This document shows positions 8,007-16,641 of a stretch of DNA of 62,674 bases, in pieces. The position numbers and the translations under genes are program-made. Each line of letters opens with the position of its first letter. The first letter of the stretch is position 1. Below the pieces are notes generated by a model. It saw only the letters and a program-made list of their open reading frames with translations. It was not told where the DNA came from and did no database searches. Where the stretch lies: positions 1 to 62,674 of the forward strand of contig CAIJXU010000067.1 of assembly GCA_903824725.1 (NCBI GenBank), given 5' to 3'. This stretch comes from an uncultured Bacteroidota bacterium. Lineage in GTDB: Bacteria > Bacteroidota > Bacteroidia > Chitinophagales > Chitinophagaceae.

Positions 8007-10349
8007 ATGAGCATTAAAGACAACAAAGGTTTGATGGGCTCCATTATTACGGTACTATTTTTAATGGTACATTTTGTTTCTGATTTTGGTGGCGCAGATG
8101 TTATGGGAGCTCAATGGCTATATACTAGCACCCTAGATTTAGTCGTTTTATTGTATCTGTTTTTAAATAGAAATACATACAAAGAAGCATTTACGTCAAT
8201 ATTTAATTACAAATTCACCCTCCTATTTTCATTATTGGTATTATGGGCAATTGGATCTTACTTTTATGCAATCAACCCCACTGAAACTCTAGTTACGCTT
8301 GTAAGATTAATTTCAACCTATTTATTATTTATTCAGGTCTCTATTTTATTTTACAAAAAAGATATAAAGTATATATCCAATATTGTTTTTTTTGCCATTT
8401 CATTTATATTACTATTAGATTCTTTTTATATTTTAAAAGGATTTTCTAGAAATATAGAAACCATGGATTTGGATGCCAATATTTTAAGCTTGTCAGGTAA
8501 TCATGGAAATAAGAATGTGATGGCAGCAAGTTTACTGATCAAATTTCCATTTGTCCTTTGGTTAATCATCAACCATAAATCCTTCATAAAAATAATTAAT
8601 ATTGGCGTTTTGTTTTTTGGGGTGGTCGCCTTATTTATTTTGAATACAAGATCTACTTATGTAGGATTAGGTATCATATTTTTAATTTATTCTATTTCTA
8701 CGATACTATTTATAGGTATAAATAATAAAATAAAAGCAGCATTGCAAGTAGCCTATTTTTTAGGCCCAATCCTCATTGGATTATTTGTTGCCAATTTACT
8801 TTTAGCCAATGCTGTTGAACTTCAAGGATATCAAGGGGGTTACGGTACCGTTACAAAAAGAGCGGGTGATATTACTATCCAAAGTGAACAAGGAAGTCGA
8901 ATCCATTTGTGGAAAAGTGCTATAGATTATGCAATTAAGCACCCTTTTGTTGGTGCTGGTTATGGTAATTGGAAGTTAGCTTCTATTCCATATGAAAAAG
9001 AGTTTACCAATGACTTATTTGTTCCCTATCATTGCCACAATGATTTCATTGAAATGTTTGCAGATTTGGGCGTCGTTGGAGGTATCACTTTTGGGTTCAT
9101 GTTTTTATTAGTACCCATTTTCACTATTAAAATGTGGCGAAAAAGCGAATTCAAACCCTATCATTTAACTGCTACTATCTCTTTCATGGCTGTTACTTGT
9201 TATGCAGTGGATGCGTTTTTAAACTTCCCTGCCGAACGAACAGCAATGCAAACCATATTGGCTGTTTCAGCAGCATTCGTTTTTTTACCTATCAGTCATA
9301 TATGTAAAACAAAAACCTCGAGTGGCATTTTAAATAAAACTGTTCCGGTAATCTTCTATTTTATTTCATTATTATTAATCATACCCTCTATCTATATTGC
9401 AAAACAAACTTATGATTCTTTAAAAATTCAAAAGTATGTTATGGGCGAAATAGATACTGATCCCAAAATGGCATTGGAAGAGGTAAAATCTTCCTTTCCT
9501 GCTATACCTAATTTGTCCACCTCTGCCATTCCTATTAAAGGACTAATTGCCCGATATGAATTTAGAGACAAACATTATGAGGAAGCTTTGCGATTATTAA
9601 ATGAAAGTGAAAACGACAATCCTTATTTACACTATAATGATTTTATAAGAACTGCGGTGTATGCTGACAAACAAAAATTTGATAGCGTTGCTATTTATGC
9701 AAAAAGAGCATTTTATAATTGGCCAAGAGCAACCAGCTATTATAAAAATATTATGTTTAGTTCTACCAAAAATGAAGACACGATAGAAATCAAAAAAGCA
9801 TATAATTTATACAAAAAATACCGACCTGGTGCTGTAGCCAATGCGCAATACCTGCTTGCATTATATGAGGTAAAAGGAACTATTGATTATAATATGATGA
9901 ACTTACTAGATTCAACGAATGCTAGATATCCAATGGACAGTGCCATTTTAGCAACTGTGAATAGTATTTTTTCAAGAAACAAATCGGGTATTAAAAGCAC
10001 AGATGTGTTAACTAATTTATTAAACAACGGTGTTGCTGCTTTCACAAAACGTCAATATATGAAAGCAGCACAGTTTTATTTACAAGCTGCACAATTGGAT
10101 CCTACCAACTATACGCATTATGAAAATGCAGGTATAAGTTATTATTCCGGAGGCGAATTTGTAAAAGCAATTCCTTATTTTGAGAAAGCTGTTCAATTTT
10201 CCAATGCGACTACAGGTAAATCTGAATTTTTTATGGCAATGAGTTATATCGCACTAGGAAAAAAGAAACAAATATGTACTCCATTGATTACTGCAAAGAG
10301 AAAAGGATATACTGGGGTGGATAGTTATTTGAGGCAATATTGTAAGTAA
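8007..10349 (+). CDS. O-antigen ligase-like polytopic membrane protein with C-terminal TPRs
   Basis: A 780-residue protein. The first ~450 residues are strongly hydrophobic with about ten or more predicted membrane spans. In the middle is a Wzy_C/O-antigen-ligase-like loop with GSRIHLWKSAIDYAIKHPFVGAGYGNW and a following HNDFIEMFADLGVVGG, the His-containing motif of this family. The C-terminal ~250 residues hold TPR-like helices (AAQFYLQAAQLDPTNYTHYENAG). Such proteins transfer or polymerise glycan chains at the periplasmic face of the inner membrane. An ATG at 8003 hits a stop after four codons, so 8007 is the start. Whether it acts on lipopolysaccharide or on another glycan is not known. 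Confidence 0.82.
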   Translation: MSIKDNKGLMGSIITVLFLMVHFVSDFGGADVMGAQWLYTSTLDLVVLLYLFLNRNTYKEAFTSIFNYKFTLLFSLLVLWAIGSYFYAINPTETLVTLVRLISTYLLFIQVSILFYKKDIKYISNIVFFAISFILLLDSFYILKGFSRNIETMDLDANILSLSGNHGNKNVMAASLLIKFPFVLWLIINHKSFIKIINIGVLFFGVVALFILNTRSTYVGLGIIFLIYSISTILFIGINNKIKAALQVAYFLGPILIGLFVANLLLANAVELQGYQGGYGTVTKRAGDITIQSEQGSRIHLWKSAIDYAIKHPFVGAGYGNWKLASIPYEKEFTNDLFVPYHCHNDFIEMFADLGVVGGITFGFMFLLVPIFTIKMWRKSEFKPYHLTATISFMAVTCYAVDAFLNFPAERTAMQTILAVSAAFVFLPISHICKTKTSSGILNKTVPVIFYFISLLLIIPSIYIAKQTYDSLKIQKYVMGEIDTDPKMALEEVKSSFPAIPNLSTSAIPIKGLIARYEFRDKHYEEALRLLNESENDNPYLHYNDFIRTAVYADKQKFDSVAIYAKRAFYNWPRATSYYKNIMFSSTKNEDTIEIKKAYNLYKKYRPGAVANAQYLLALYEVKGTIDYNMMNLLDSTNARYPMDSAILATVNSIFSRNKSGIKSTDVLTNLLNNGVAAFTKRQYMKAAQFYLQAAQLDPTNYTHYENAGISYYSGGEFVKAIPYFEKAVQFSNATTGKSEFFMAMSYIALGKKKQICTPLITAKRKGYTGVDSYLRQYCK

Positions 10350-10479
10350 GGATTGCCGTCGCGCTGCTCCGGCATCCTATTATCCCCTTTTTGCAAAAGC
10401 ATAATACAAGAGCGCAATCGCTTCGCTCATGCTATGCGTTGTTTAGCTTGTTCGAATAGGTGAGCAAGCTCCCAATTTT
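10350..10479. repeat. Cluster of three GC-rich hairpins
   Basis: This non-coding segment is visibly richer in GC than its surroundings. Hairpin 1 pairs GGAT(T)GCCG at 10350-10358 with CGGCATCC at 10370-10377, one T bulged. Hairpin 2 pairs CAATCGC with GCGTTG between about 10413 and 10441, with one bulged base. Hairpin 3 is a perfect AGCTTG/CAAGCT pair between about 10445 and 10470. The loops of hairpins 1 and 2 resemble each other (TCGCGCTGCTC and TCGCTTCGCTC). They may be REP-like elements or a terminator region for the preceding gene. Confidence 0.45.
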
Positions 10480-10556
10480 TGGTCGGGTGAACAGGATTTG
10501 AACCTGCGACCACACGCCCCCCAGACGTGTACGCTACCGGACTGCGCTACCACCCG
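10480..10556 (-). tRNA. tRNA-Pro (GGG)
   Basis: On the minus strand a full cloverleaf of 77 bases including an encoded CCA can be drawn. The acceptor stem CGGGTGG pairs with TCACCCG, with discriminator A. The anticodon stem CACGT/GCGTG encloses loop CTGGGGG, giving anticodon GGG. The T arm is CAGG-TTCAAAT-CCTG. The CTGGGGGG segment is typical of bacterial tRNA-Pro. Confidence 0.95.
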
Positions 10557-10707
10557 ATTTATATAGACGACCCCCTTGAATTAATAAATCACCCCCCTTT
10601 TAAGTATGATAATACTCTATTTACAGCTAAAATGACATGATTTCGGGTGTAAATATAACCCTAAATAGAAAAATCGGGGTATATTGCATCAAAATTTTAC
10701 AGACCCG
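10557..10707. other. Non-coding stretch between tRNA-Pro and the next gene
   Basis: Together with 10350-10556 this is the only stretch over 300 bases without a protein gene. It should hold the promoter of the plus-strand operon starting at 10708. A weak -7-like TATATTGC lies at 10680-10687, but no convincing -33 element was seen. C-runs (GACCCCC, CACCCCCC) lie just after the tRNA gene. An in-frame TTG at 10684 overlaps the putative -7 box and is not likely the start. Confidence 0.4.
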
Positions 10708-11970
10708 ATGACAATTCTTCTAAGTCAAGTTAAAATTGCAGATACGAGGTCCCCTTTTAATGGGTTGGTTAAGGATATTTTAATCAAAGACCACACCATC
10801 ATTTCCATCACTGATCATTACAAAGGCGAAGCTGATCAAGTAATTGATTCCAAAAACAATATAGTAACTCCGGGATTTGTAGATCCTTTTGTACATTTTT
10901 GTGATCCAGGATTTGAACATAGGGAAACTTTAACAACAGGGTCCAATGCAGCCATCCAAGGTGGATTTACTACTGTATTTGTGATACCAAATACAACACC
11001 TGTTATTGACAACAAATCACAGGTTACTTACATTAAACAACATAGTCAAGATTTACCCATTCATATTTTACCCATTGGCGCCTTATCTAAAAAATTGGAA
11101 GGAAAAGATTTAGCTGAAATGATTGACATGCATTCGAATGGTGCGGTCGCTTTTAGTGATGGTTTATATCCAGTACAATCTACCCTACTATTTTTAAAAG
11201 CACTCCAATATGTAAAAGCTTTTGATGGTGTTGTAATTCAAATGCCCATTGACAAAAGTTTGGGAAGTTTAGGCTTAATGAATGAAGGGATACTTTCAAC
11301 TAAGTTAGGTTTACCAGGTATCCCAGCTATCGCCGAAGAGTTAATCATCTCAAGAGATATTGAACTATTAAAATACACTCAATCTCAATTACACATCACT
11401 GGGGTGAGTACTTCAAAGGGAATTGAACTTATTAGAGCAGCGAAAAAGGAGGGTTTAAAAATAACATGTAGCGTAACTCCTTATCATTTATATTTTACTG
11501 AAGAAGATTTAAAGGACTACGATACACTTTTAAAAGTATTCCCTCCATTACGAACCAAGCTAGACCAAAAAGCTTTGTTCAAAGCAATTGAAGATGGAAC
11601 TGTTGATTGTATCAGCTCACATCATATGCCACAAGATTGGGACGCAAAAACTATTGAGTTTGAAAATGCAAAAGCAGGAATTGCTAGTATCGAAACCAGT
11701 TTTGCAACTATTCATCAACTGTTTCCAAAATTAACAGAAAACAGAATAGCTGAATTATTTTCTATCAATGCAAGATCTATATTCAAACTAAACAACCAAG
11801 GAATTACAGAAGGAGCTAATGCCGACTTAACTTGGTTTAGTAAAACCGATAGCACTTTACTTTCTCAAAAAGAGTCGAAAAGCAAATCAGCTAATTCACC
11901 TTTTTGGAATATTAAACTAACAGGAAAAATAACCGGATCTTATAGCAAAGGAATTTTGCATTTAAATTAA
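10708..11970 (+). CDS. Dihydroorotase-like amidohydrolase, probably catalytically inactive
   Basis: A 420-residue protein with the overall amidohydrolase fold of type I dihydroorotase: the PGFVDP strand, GGFTTVFVIPNTTPV, and the metal-site regions. Key residues are changed. The HxH-x-R motif of active enzymes reads F61-V-H63-F-C65, so the first zinc His and the substrate Arg are missing. TPHH reads T-P-Y259-H260. The DHAPH catalytic Asp motif reads H305-H-M-P-Q309. Dead paralogues (PyrC'/PyrX) are known to scaffold aspartate carbamoyltransferase, which is one possible role. It heads a run of seven close plus-strand genes for surface-glycan work. I chose the ATG at 10708 over an upstream TTG. 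Confidence 0.8.
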   Translation: MTILLSQVKIADTRSPFNGLVKDILIKDHTIISITDHYKGEADQVIDSKNNIVTPGFVDPFVHFCDPGFEHRETLTTGSNAAIQGGFTTVFVIPNTTPVIDNKSQVTYIKQHSQDLPIHILPIGALSKKLEGKDLAEMIDMHSNGAVAFSDGLYPVQSTLLFLKALQYVKAFDGVVIQMPIDKSLGSLGLMNEGILSTKLGLPGIPAIAEELIISRDIELLKYTQSQLHITGVSTSKGIELIRAAKKEGLKITCSVTPYHLYFTEEDLKDYDTLLKVFPPLRTKLDQKALFKAIEDGTVDCISSHHMPQDWDAKTIEFENAKAGIASIETSFATIHQLFPKLTENRIAELFSINARSIFKLNNQGITEGANADLTWFSKTDSTLLSQKESKSKSANSPFWNIKLTGKITGSYSKGILHLN

Positions 11971-11989
11971 TATCAAAAAAATAAAAATC

Positions 11990-12511
11990 ATGGACAAAAA
12001 AATTACTTCTCATATTGTAAAGGGCTCTATTTTAAGTGGCATTGTCATTTTAATGAGTATTATCGTAAGCGTGTTTAATTTGTATGAAGTTTCTTGGGTT
12101 AATTATATAACTTATGCCGTTATGATTGGGGGTTTAATTTATAGTTGTATTTTATTTGCTAACGAGAACAATAACAAAGTAACTTTTGGTAATATTTTCG
12201 CTCATGGATTTAAAACAACTTCAGTTATAATAGTTATAACAGTGGTATATACTTTCCTTTCTTTGAAATTATTGTTTCCAGATATGCAAGATAAAATCTT
12301 AGAGATATCAAGAAAGAAGATGGCTGAAAATCCTCAAATGACCGACGATATGATTGAACAAGCCATATCAATGACTAAGAAATTCTTTATGCCATTTGCC
12401 ATTGGAGGCGCCATCATTGGAACTGGATTTATGGGTGCCATAGCTTCATTAATTGGTGCTGGTATTGCAAAAAAAATACCTGCCGATCCTTTTAGCGAAC
12501 CCACAGCCTAA
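11990..12511 (+). CDS. DUF4199 membrane protein
   Basis: A 173-residue protein with four probable membrane helices: residues about 11-31, 36-57, 77-96 and 132-158. The polar segment between helices 3 and 4 is helical and charged (ILEISRKKMAENPQMTDDMIEQ). This is the layout of DUF4199, a Bacteroidota family without known function. It lies 19 bases after the dihydroorotase-like gene and nine bases before a glycosyltransferase, an arrangement I believe recurs in the phylum. A role in glycan export or glycosyltransferase support is only a guess. Confidence 0.75.
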   Translation: MDKKITSHIVKGSILSGIVILMSIIVSVFNLYEVSWVNYITYAVMIGGLIYSCILFANENNNKVTFGNIFAHGFKTTSVIIVITVVYTFLSLKLLFPDMQDKILEISRKKMAENPQMTDDMIEQAISMTKKFFMPFAIGGAIIGTGFMGAIASLIGAGIAKKIPADPFSEPTA

Positions 12512-12520
12512 AATATTTAT

Positions 12521-13462
12521 ATGCAAATTACAGTGGTCATCCCCCTATTCAATGAAGCCGATTCTTTACCCGAATTAATGGCTTGGATTGATCGTGTAAT
12601 GCAAGCAAATCAATATACTTACGAAGTCATTATGATAGATGATGGTAGCGATGACGGAAGTTGGGATACCATTACAAATTTAAGAAAGCAATATTCAGCT
12701 TTAAAGGGAATTAAATTTCAAAGGAATTATGGTAAGTCCGCAGCCTTAAATGAAGGATTTAAAGCAGCACAAGGGGAAATTGTTGTTACTATGGATGCCG
12801 ATTTACAAGATTCACCAGAAGAGATTCCAGAGTTTGTTGAAATGATCACTCAAAAGGGATACCATTTAGTGAGTGGTTGGAAAAAAAGAAGATACGATAA
12901 CACTTTTACTAAAAATATTCCTTCCAAAATATACAATGCTGTAGCTCGTAAAAGTTCAGGCATTAAACTTCATGATTTTAACTGTGGCATCAAAGCTTAT
13001 CAATTAAAAGTGGTTAAAAGTATTGAAGTATTTGGTGAAATGCATCGCTATATTCCCATTTTAGCAAAATGGGCTGGATTTAAAAAAATTGGAGAAAAAG
13101 TGGTGGTACATCAAGCTAGAAAATACGGCACCACTAAATTTGGATGGGAACGCTTTGTTAATGGATTTTTAGATTTAATGACCATTCAGTTTTTATCTAA
13201 GTTTGGTAAAAAACCAATGCAGTTTTTTGGACTTATTGGTACTTTATTTTTTATGATTGGATTTATTTCATTTGGCTTTATTGTTACTGGTAAAATTTTA
13301 GATCCTAATTATACAGTTACCAATAAACCTAGTTTTTATATTGCGCTTACTTCAATGATGGTCGGAATGCAATTATTCTTAGCAGGATTCATTGGAGAGT
13401 TAGTGAATAGAAATGCATCTGAAAGAAATGTTTATTTAATTGAAGATAAACTAGGATGGTAA
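12521..13462 (+). CDS. Family 2 glycosyltransferase (GtrB/ArnC-like)
   Basis: A 313-residue membrane-associated GT-A enzyme. It has VVIPLFNEADSLPEL at the N-terminus, IDDGSDDGS near residue 42, the DxD region MDADLQD, and two C-terminal membrane helices (about 233-255 and 268-292). This layout is that of polyprenyl-phosphate glycosyltransferases such as GtrB, ArnC and DPM synthase, which load a sugar on undecaprenyl phosphate on the cytosolic face. The next gene's ATG lies inside its last codons (seven-base overlap), so the two are translationally coupled. Confidence 0.88.
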   Translation: MQITVVIPLFNEADSLPELMAWIDRVMQANQYTYEVIMIDDGSDDGSWDTITNLRKQYSALKGIKFQRNYGKSAALNEGFKAAQGEIVVTMDADLQDSPEEIPEFVEMITQKGYHLVSGWKKRRYDNTFTKNIPSKIYNAVARKSSGIKLHDFNCGIKAYQLKVVKSIEVFGEMHRYIPILAKWAGFKKIGEKVVVHQARKYGTTKFGWERFVNGFLDLMTIQFLSKFGKKPMQFFGLIGTLFFMIGFISFGFIVTGKILDPNYTVTNKPSFYIALTSMMVGMQLFLAGFIGELVNRNASERNVYLIEDKLGW

Positions 13463-14586
13463 ACAAATTGGTCATAATTGGCCCAGCATGGCCTTTGCGA
13501 GGTGGCCTTTCTGCTTTTGATGAAACACTCGCTACCCATTTTACAAAACAAGGTATTCAAACAAGAATTGATACATTTTCCTTACAATACCCTTCCTTCT
13601 TATTTCCAGGTACTAGTCAGTATAGTTCAGATCCAGCACCCCAAAATGTAAATATCAATGTCTGTATTAATTCAATCAATCCTTTTAATTGGATTCGAAT
13701 TGGATTAAAATTATATCGTGAAAAACCGGAACTGATTATAGTAAGATATTGGATTCCTTTTTTAGCGCCCTGTCTAGGAACCATATTATATATTGCAAAA
13801 AGGAACAAACATACAAAAGTGATTTCAATTGTTGACAATATGATCCCTCACGAAAAAAGAATGGGAGATCATTTATTTACAAATTATTTCTCTAAAATGG
13901 TGGATGGCTTTATTGCGATGAGCGAAAAGGTAAAATCGGATATCAGATTATTCTCACATAAACCAATAACGGTAACACCCCATCCTATCTTTAATCAATT
14001 TGGAAATTCGATTTCAAAACAATTAGCGAGAGAAAATTTAGGACTTCCTCAAAACGATAAAATAATTTTATTTTTTGGGTACATTAGAAAATACAAAGGA
14101 CTTGATTTGTTATTACATGCCATGGATAATGAATCCATCAGAAAAATGAATATCAAATTAATGATTGTGGGTGAATTTTATGATGATGAAGCACCCTATT
14201 TATCCTTAATTAGTACACTAGGATTACAAGAACAAGTTATAGTTTACGCTAACTATATACCCGATGCGGAAGTTAAAAATTATGTATGTAGTGCTGATTT
14301 CATCATTCAACCCTATAAAACAGCAACTCAAAGTGGTGTTACCCCCATGGCCTATCATTTTGAAAAACCCATGTTAGTCACTAATGTTGGCGGATTAGCT
14401 GATACAGTGCCTCATATGTCAGTAGGTATAGTGGTAGAACCTAATGCCGAAGCTATTGGCAAGGGTATTGTTAATTTATATGAATTAGGGGCAGATAACT
14501 TTATTCCTAATATCATTGAAGAAAAGAAGAAATATACTTGGACTCAAATGACCGAAAAGTTTTTAGCTTTGTACCAACAATTATAA
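13456..14586 (+). CDS. Family 4 glycosyltransferase
   Basis: A 376-residue GT-B enzyme. The N-terminal domain starts with LVIIGPAWPLRGGLSAFDETLA, a glycine-rich acceptor loop. The C-terminal donor domain holds ILFFGYIRKYKGLDLLLHAM and FIIQPYKTATQSGVTPMAYHFEKPMLVTNVGG, corresponding to the EX7E region of GT4 with variation. It probably adds a sugar to a lipid-linked or lipopolysaccharide acceptor in the cytoplasm. It overlaps the upstream GT2 gene by seven bases and is followed after 22 bases by gmhA. Confidence 0.85.
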   Translation: MVNKLVIIGPAWPLRGGLSAFDETLATHFTKQGIQTRIDTFSLQYPSFLFPGTSQYSSDPAPQNVNINVCINSINPFNWIRIGLKLYREKPELIIVRYWIPFLAPCLGTILYIAKRNKHTKVISIVDNMIPHEKRMGDHLFTNYFSKMVDGFIAMSEKVKSDIRLFSHKPITVTPHPIFNQFGNSISKQLARENLGLPQNDKIILFFGYIRKYKGLDLLLHAMDNESIRKMNIKLMIVGEFYDDEAPYLSLISTLGLQEQVIVYANYIPDAEVKNYVCSADFIIQPYKTATQSGVTPMAYHFEKPMLVTNVGGLADTVPHMSVGIVVEPNAEAIGKGIVNLYELGADNFIPNIIEEKKKYTWTQMTEKFLALYQQL

Positions 14587-14608
14587 AACAGCTCAAAAAG
14601 ATAAATAT

Positions 14609-15187
14609 ATGTCTACTCAAAAGATTTCAGATATTATTAGCGAATCCATTAAAGTAAAGCAGCAGCTTCTTGGAAATAGTGCATTGATAGATCAAATTAA
14701 TACAGTAGTGAATGTGATTACCAAAGCTTTTCAATCAGGCAATAGCGTTTATTTTGCTGGTAACGGAGGAAGTGCAGCGGATGCACAACATTTAGCTGCC
14801 GAATTTTCGGGTCGTTTCTATAAGGATCGTAAAGCTTTGCCCTCTGAAGCCTTACATTGCAATACCTCCTATATTACTGCTGTAGCCAATGATTATAGCT
14901 ACGAAGTGATATATGCAAGACTCATTGAAGGTATAGCTAAACCTGGTGATGTATTAGTAGGAATCAGTACTTCTGGCAATTCTGGAAATATTGTAAAAGC
15001 TTTTGAGATGGCTAAAACGAAACAAGTGATTACCGTTGGATTCACCGGTGAAGCGGGTGGCAAAATGCAACCATTATCAGACTATTTAATCAATATCCCT
15101 TCTAAGGATACTCCTCGAATTCAAGAATCGCATATTTTAGTAGGTCATATTATTTGTGAGTTAGTAGAATTGCAGATTTTTGGATAA
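14609..15187 (+). CDS. gmhA: Phosphoheptose isomerase (SIS domain)
   Basis: A 192-residue SIS-domain protein. It has FAGNGGSAADAQHLAAEFSGRF, the GISTSGNSGN phosphosugar loop and IQESHILVGHIICELVE with the conserved Glu and His. It converts sedoheptulose 7-phosphate to D-glycero-D-manno-heptose 7-phosphate, the first step to ADP-heptose. It is full length. The next gene encodes a GmhB-like phosphatase, which supports a heptose pathway. The kinase/adenylyltransferase HldE is not in the window. Confidence 0.92.
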   Translation: MSTQKISDIISESIKVKQQLLGNSALIDQINTVVNVITKAFQSGNSVYFAGNGGSAADAQHLAAEFSGRFYKDRKALPSEALHCNTSYITAVANDYSYEVIYARLIEGIAKPGDVLVGISTSGNSGNIVKAFEMAKTKQVITVGFTGEAGGKMQPLSDYLINIPSKDTPRIQESHILVGHIICELVELQIFG

Positions 15188-15226
15188 TGACCCTAACCCT
15201 TTTCAATTCATTCTTAAATAACGCAA

Positions 15227-15784
15227 TTGTCATTCAATTTATCTGATATTAATCCTGATTGGACTTTATTCCTTGATCGTGATGGCGTGATCAATGTGGA
15301 AAAGAACAATGACTATATCAAAACCTGGAGTGAATTTGAATTTTATAATGAGAGTATTGAAGCCCTCCCCCTTTTAGCTGGTTTATTTAATACTATTGTC
15401 ATCACTACGAATCAAAAAGGAGTAGGCCGTGGCCTCATGGAAGAATCTGAATTACAAAAAATTCATACCAATATGTCGCGGACCATTCATACCATTGGTG
15501 GTAGAATTGATCATATATTTTACTGTATTGAAATCAATGATGACTCAATCAATCGTAAGCCCCAAACTGGAATGGCCCATCAAGCAAAAAACTTATTTCC
15601 AAACATACAGTTTGAAAAATCGATTATGGTTGGAAATAGAACAAGTGATATGATTTTTGGTCGTAACGCAGGTATGCATACTGTATTTTTAGCCACCACC
15701 CATCCTGAAGAAATATTTCCTAGCCCACATATTGATTTTAGATTTGATCATTTACTAGATTTTGCAAATGCGATATCTAAATAA
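15227..15784 (+). CDS. HAD-family phosphatase, GmhB/HisB-N-like
   Basis: A 185-residue HAD protein with FLDRDGVIN (motif I DxD), ITTNQKGVGRG (motif II) and the RKPQTGM loop of the HisB/GmhB branch. Position after gmhA suggests it removes the C7 phosphate of heptose 1,7-bisphosphate. Two oddities: the Zn-binding Cys/His cluster of classic GmhB is absent, and motif IV reads VGNRTSD instead of VGDxxSD. There is no ATG before the motif I; the TTG at 15227 is the most plausible start. A nucleotidyl fusion partner is absent. Confidence 0.78.
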   Translation: MSFNLSDINPDWTLFLDRDGVINVEKNNDYIKTWSEFEFYNESIEALPLLAGLFNTIVITTNQKGVGRGLMEESELQKIHTNMSRTIHTIGGRIDHIFYCIEINDDSINRKPQTGMAHQAKNLFPNIQFEKSIMVGNRTSDMIFGRNAGMHTVFLATTHPEEIFPSPHIDFRFDHLLDFANAISK

Positions 15785-15795
15785 TTGCAACTGCT

Positions 15796-16641
15796 ATGAA
15801 AAAAATATTAACCACTATTGCAGGACTTATTTTACTCAGCTTTTCTATTGAAGCTCAATCTAATTTAAATCAAGACACCACTGGTGTTGAACTTCAAAAA
15901 TTAGCATCACTCATTCAGATGGACACCTTGCTTTCTAATCGATTAAATGCAGATAGTCTTTTTACACGCGCTTTGGTTCAAACGCTTAAAACTCCTTTTT
16001 CATTTCAATATACATTTGATTCCTTAAAAGCGATTAAACACATTACCTCACCGGATGGCCGGTTTAAATTTTTTAGTTGGCAAATTGATTTAGGAGATGG
16101 TACTTATCGTCAAAGAGGAGCCATGCAATTACCTACAACAAATGGCCAATTGAAATTATTACCCTTTTTTGACAACTCCGATTTTGTTCAAAATATTACC
16201 TTAGGGGTGAATGGTCGGAAACAATGGATTGGTGCTATTTACTATGATATTATACCTATTCAATATAACAATGAAACTATTTATACCTTGTTAGGCTATG
16301 ATGAAAATACCAATACCATTTCTAAGAAAATAATTGAAGTGTTGAGATTCGTAGATAATGAGCCAGTGTTAGGCGGGGATTATTTTAGTTATTCAACTGA
16401 TCCAACTTATCCAATTGGTAAAGTAGATCGTTTTATTTACTCCTATAAAAAAGGAAGTAATGCCATTATAAAATATGATGCAACAAAAAATATGATCCAG
16501 CTATCAGAATTAGCAAGTACCGAAAATGATTTAAAAAAGACTGAAACATTAGTCCCTTCAGGTAATTTTAAATACTTTTCCTGGATAAATAATAAATGGG
16601 AATTATCTATGCTTGAAGAAGTAAAAAAGATAAAGAATTAA
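15796..16641 (+). CDS. Secreted protein of unknown function
   Basis: A 281-residue protein with a clear signal peptide ([21 protein letters not shown]). The mature part begins with a helical segment of 50 residues ([22 protein letters not shown]), then a beta-rich region with [23 protein letters not shown] and a second [15 protein letters not shown] near the end, so a beta-propeller or beta-sandwich is possible. I do not recognise a named family. It is the last gene of the plus-strand run beginning at 10708, 11 bases after the HAD gene. Its stop codon overlaps the stop of lepA on the other strand. Confidence 0.75.
   Translation: MKKILTTIAGLILLSFSIEAQSNLNQDTTGVELQKLASLIQMDTLLSNRLNADSLFTRALVQTLKTPFSFQYTFDSLKAIKHITSPDGRFKFFSWQIDLGDGTYRQRGAMQLPTTNGQLKLLPFFDNSDFVQNITLGVNGRKQWIGAIYYDIIPIQYNNETIYTLLGYDENTNTISKKIIEVLRFVDNEPVLGGDYFSYSTDPTYPIGKVDRFIYSYKKGSNAIIKYDATKNMIQLSELASTENDLKKTETLVPSGNFKYFSWINNKWELSMLEEVKKIKN

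Noticed and set aside
10480..10556. tRNA-Pro as an attachment site of an integrated element
   Set aside because: No integrase and no repeat of the tRNA 3' end was found in the window; genes on both sides are ordinary chromosomal genes.
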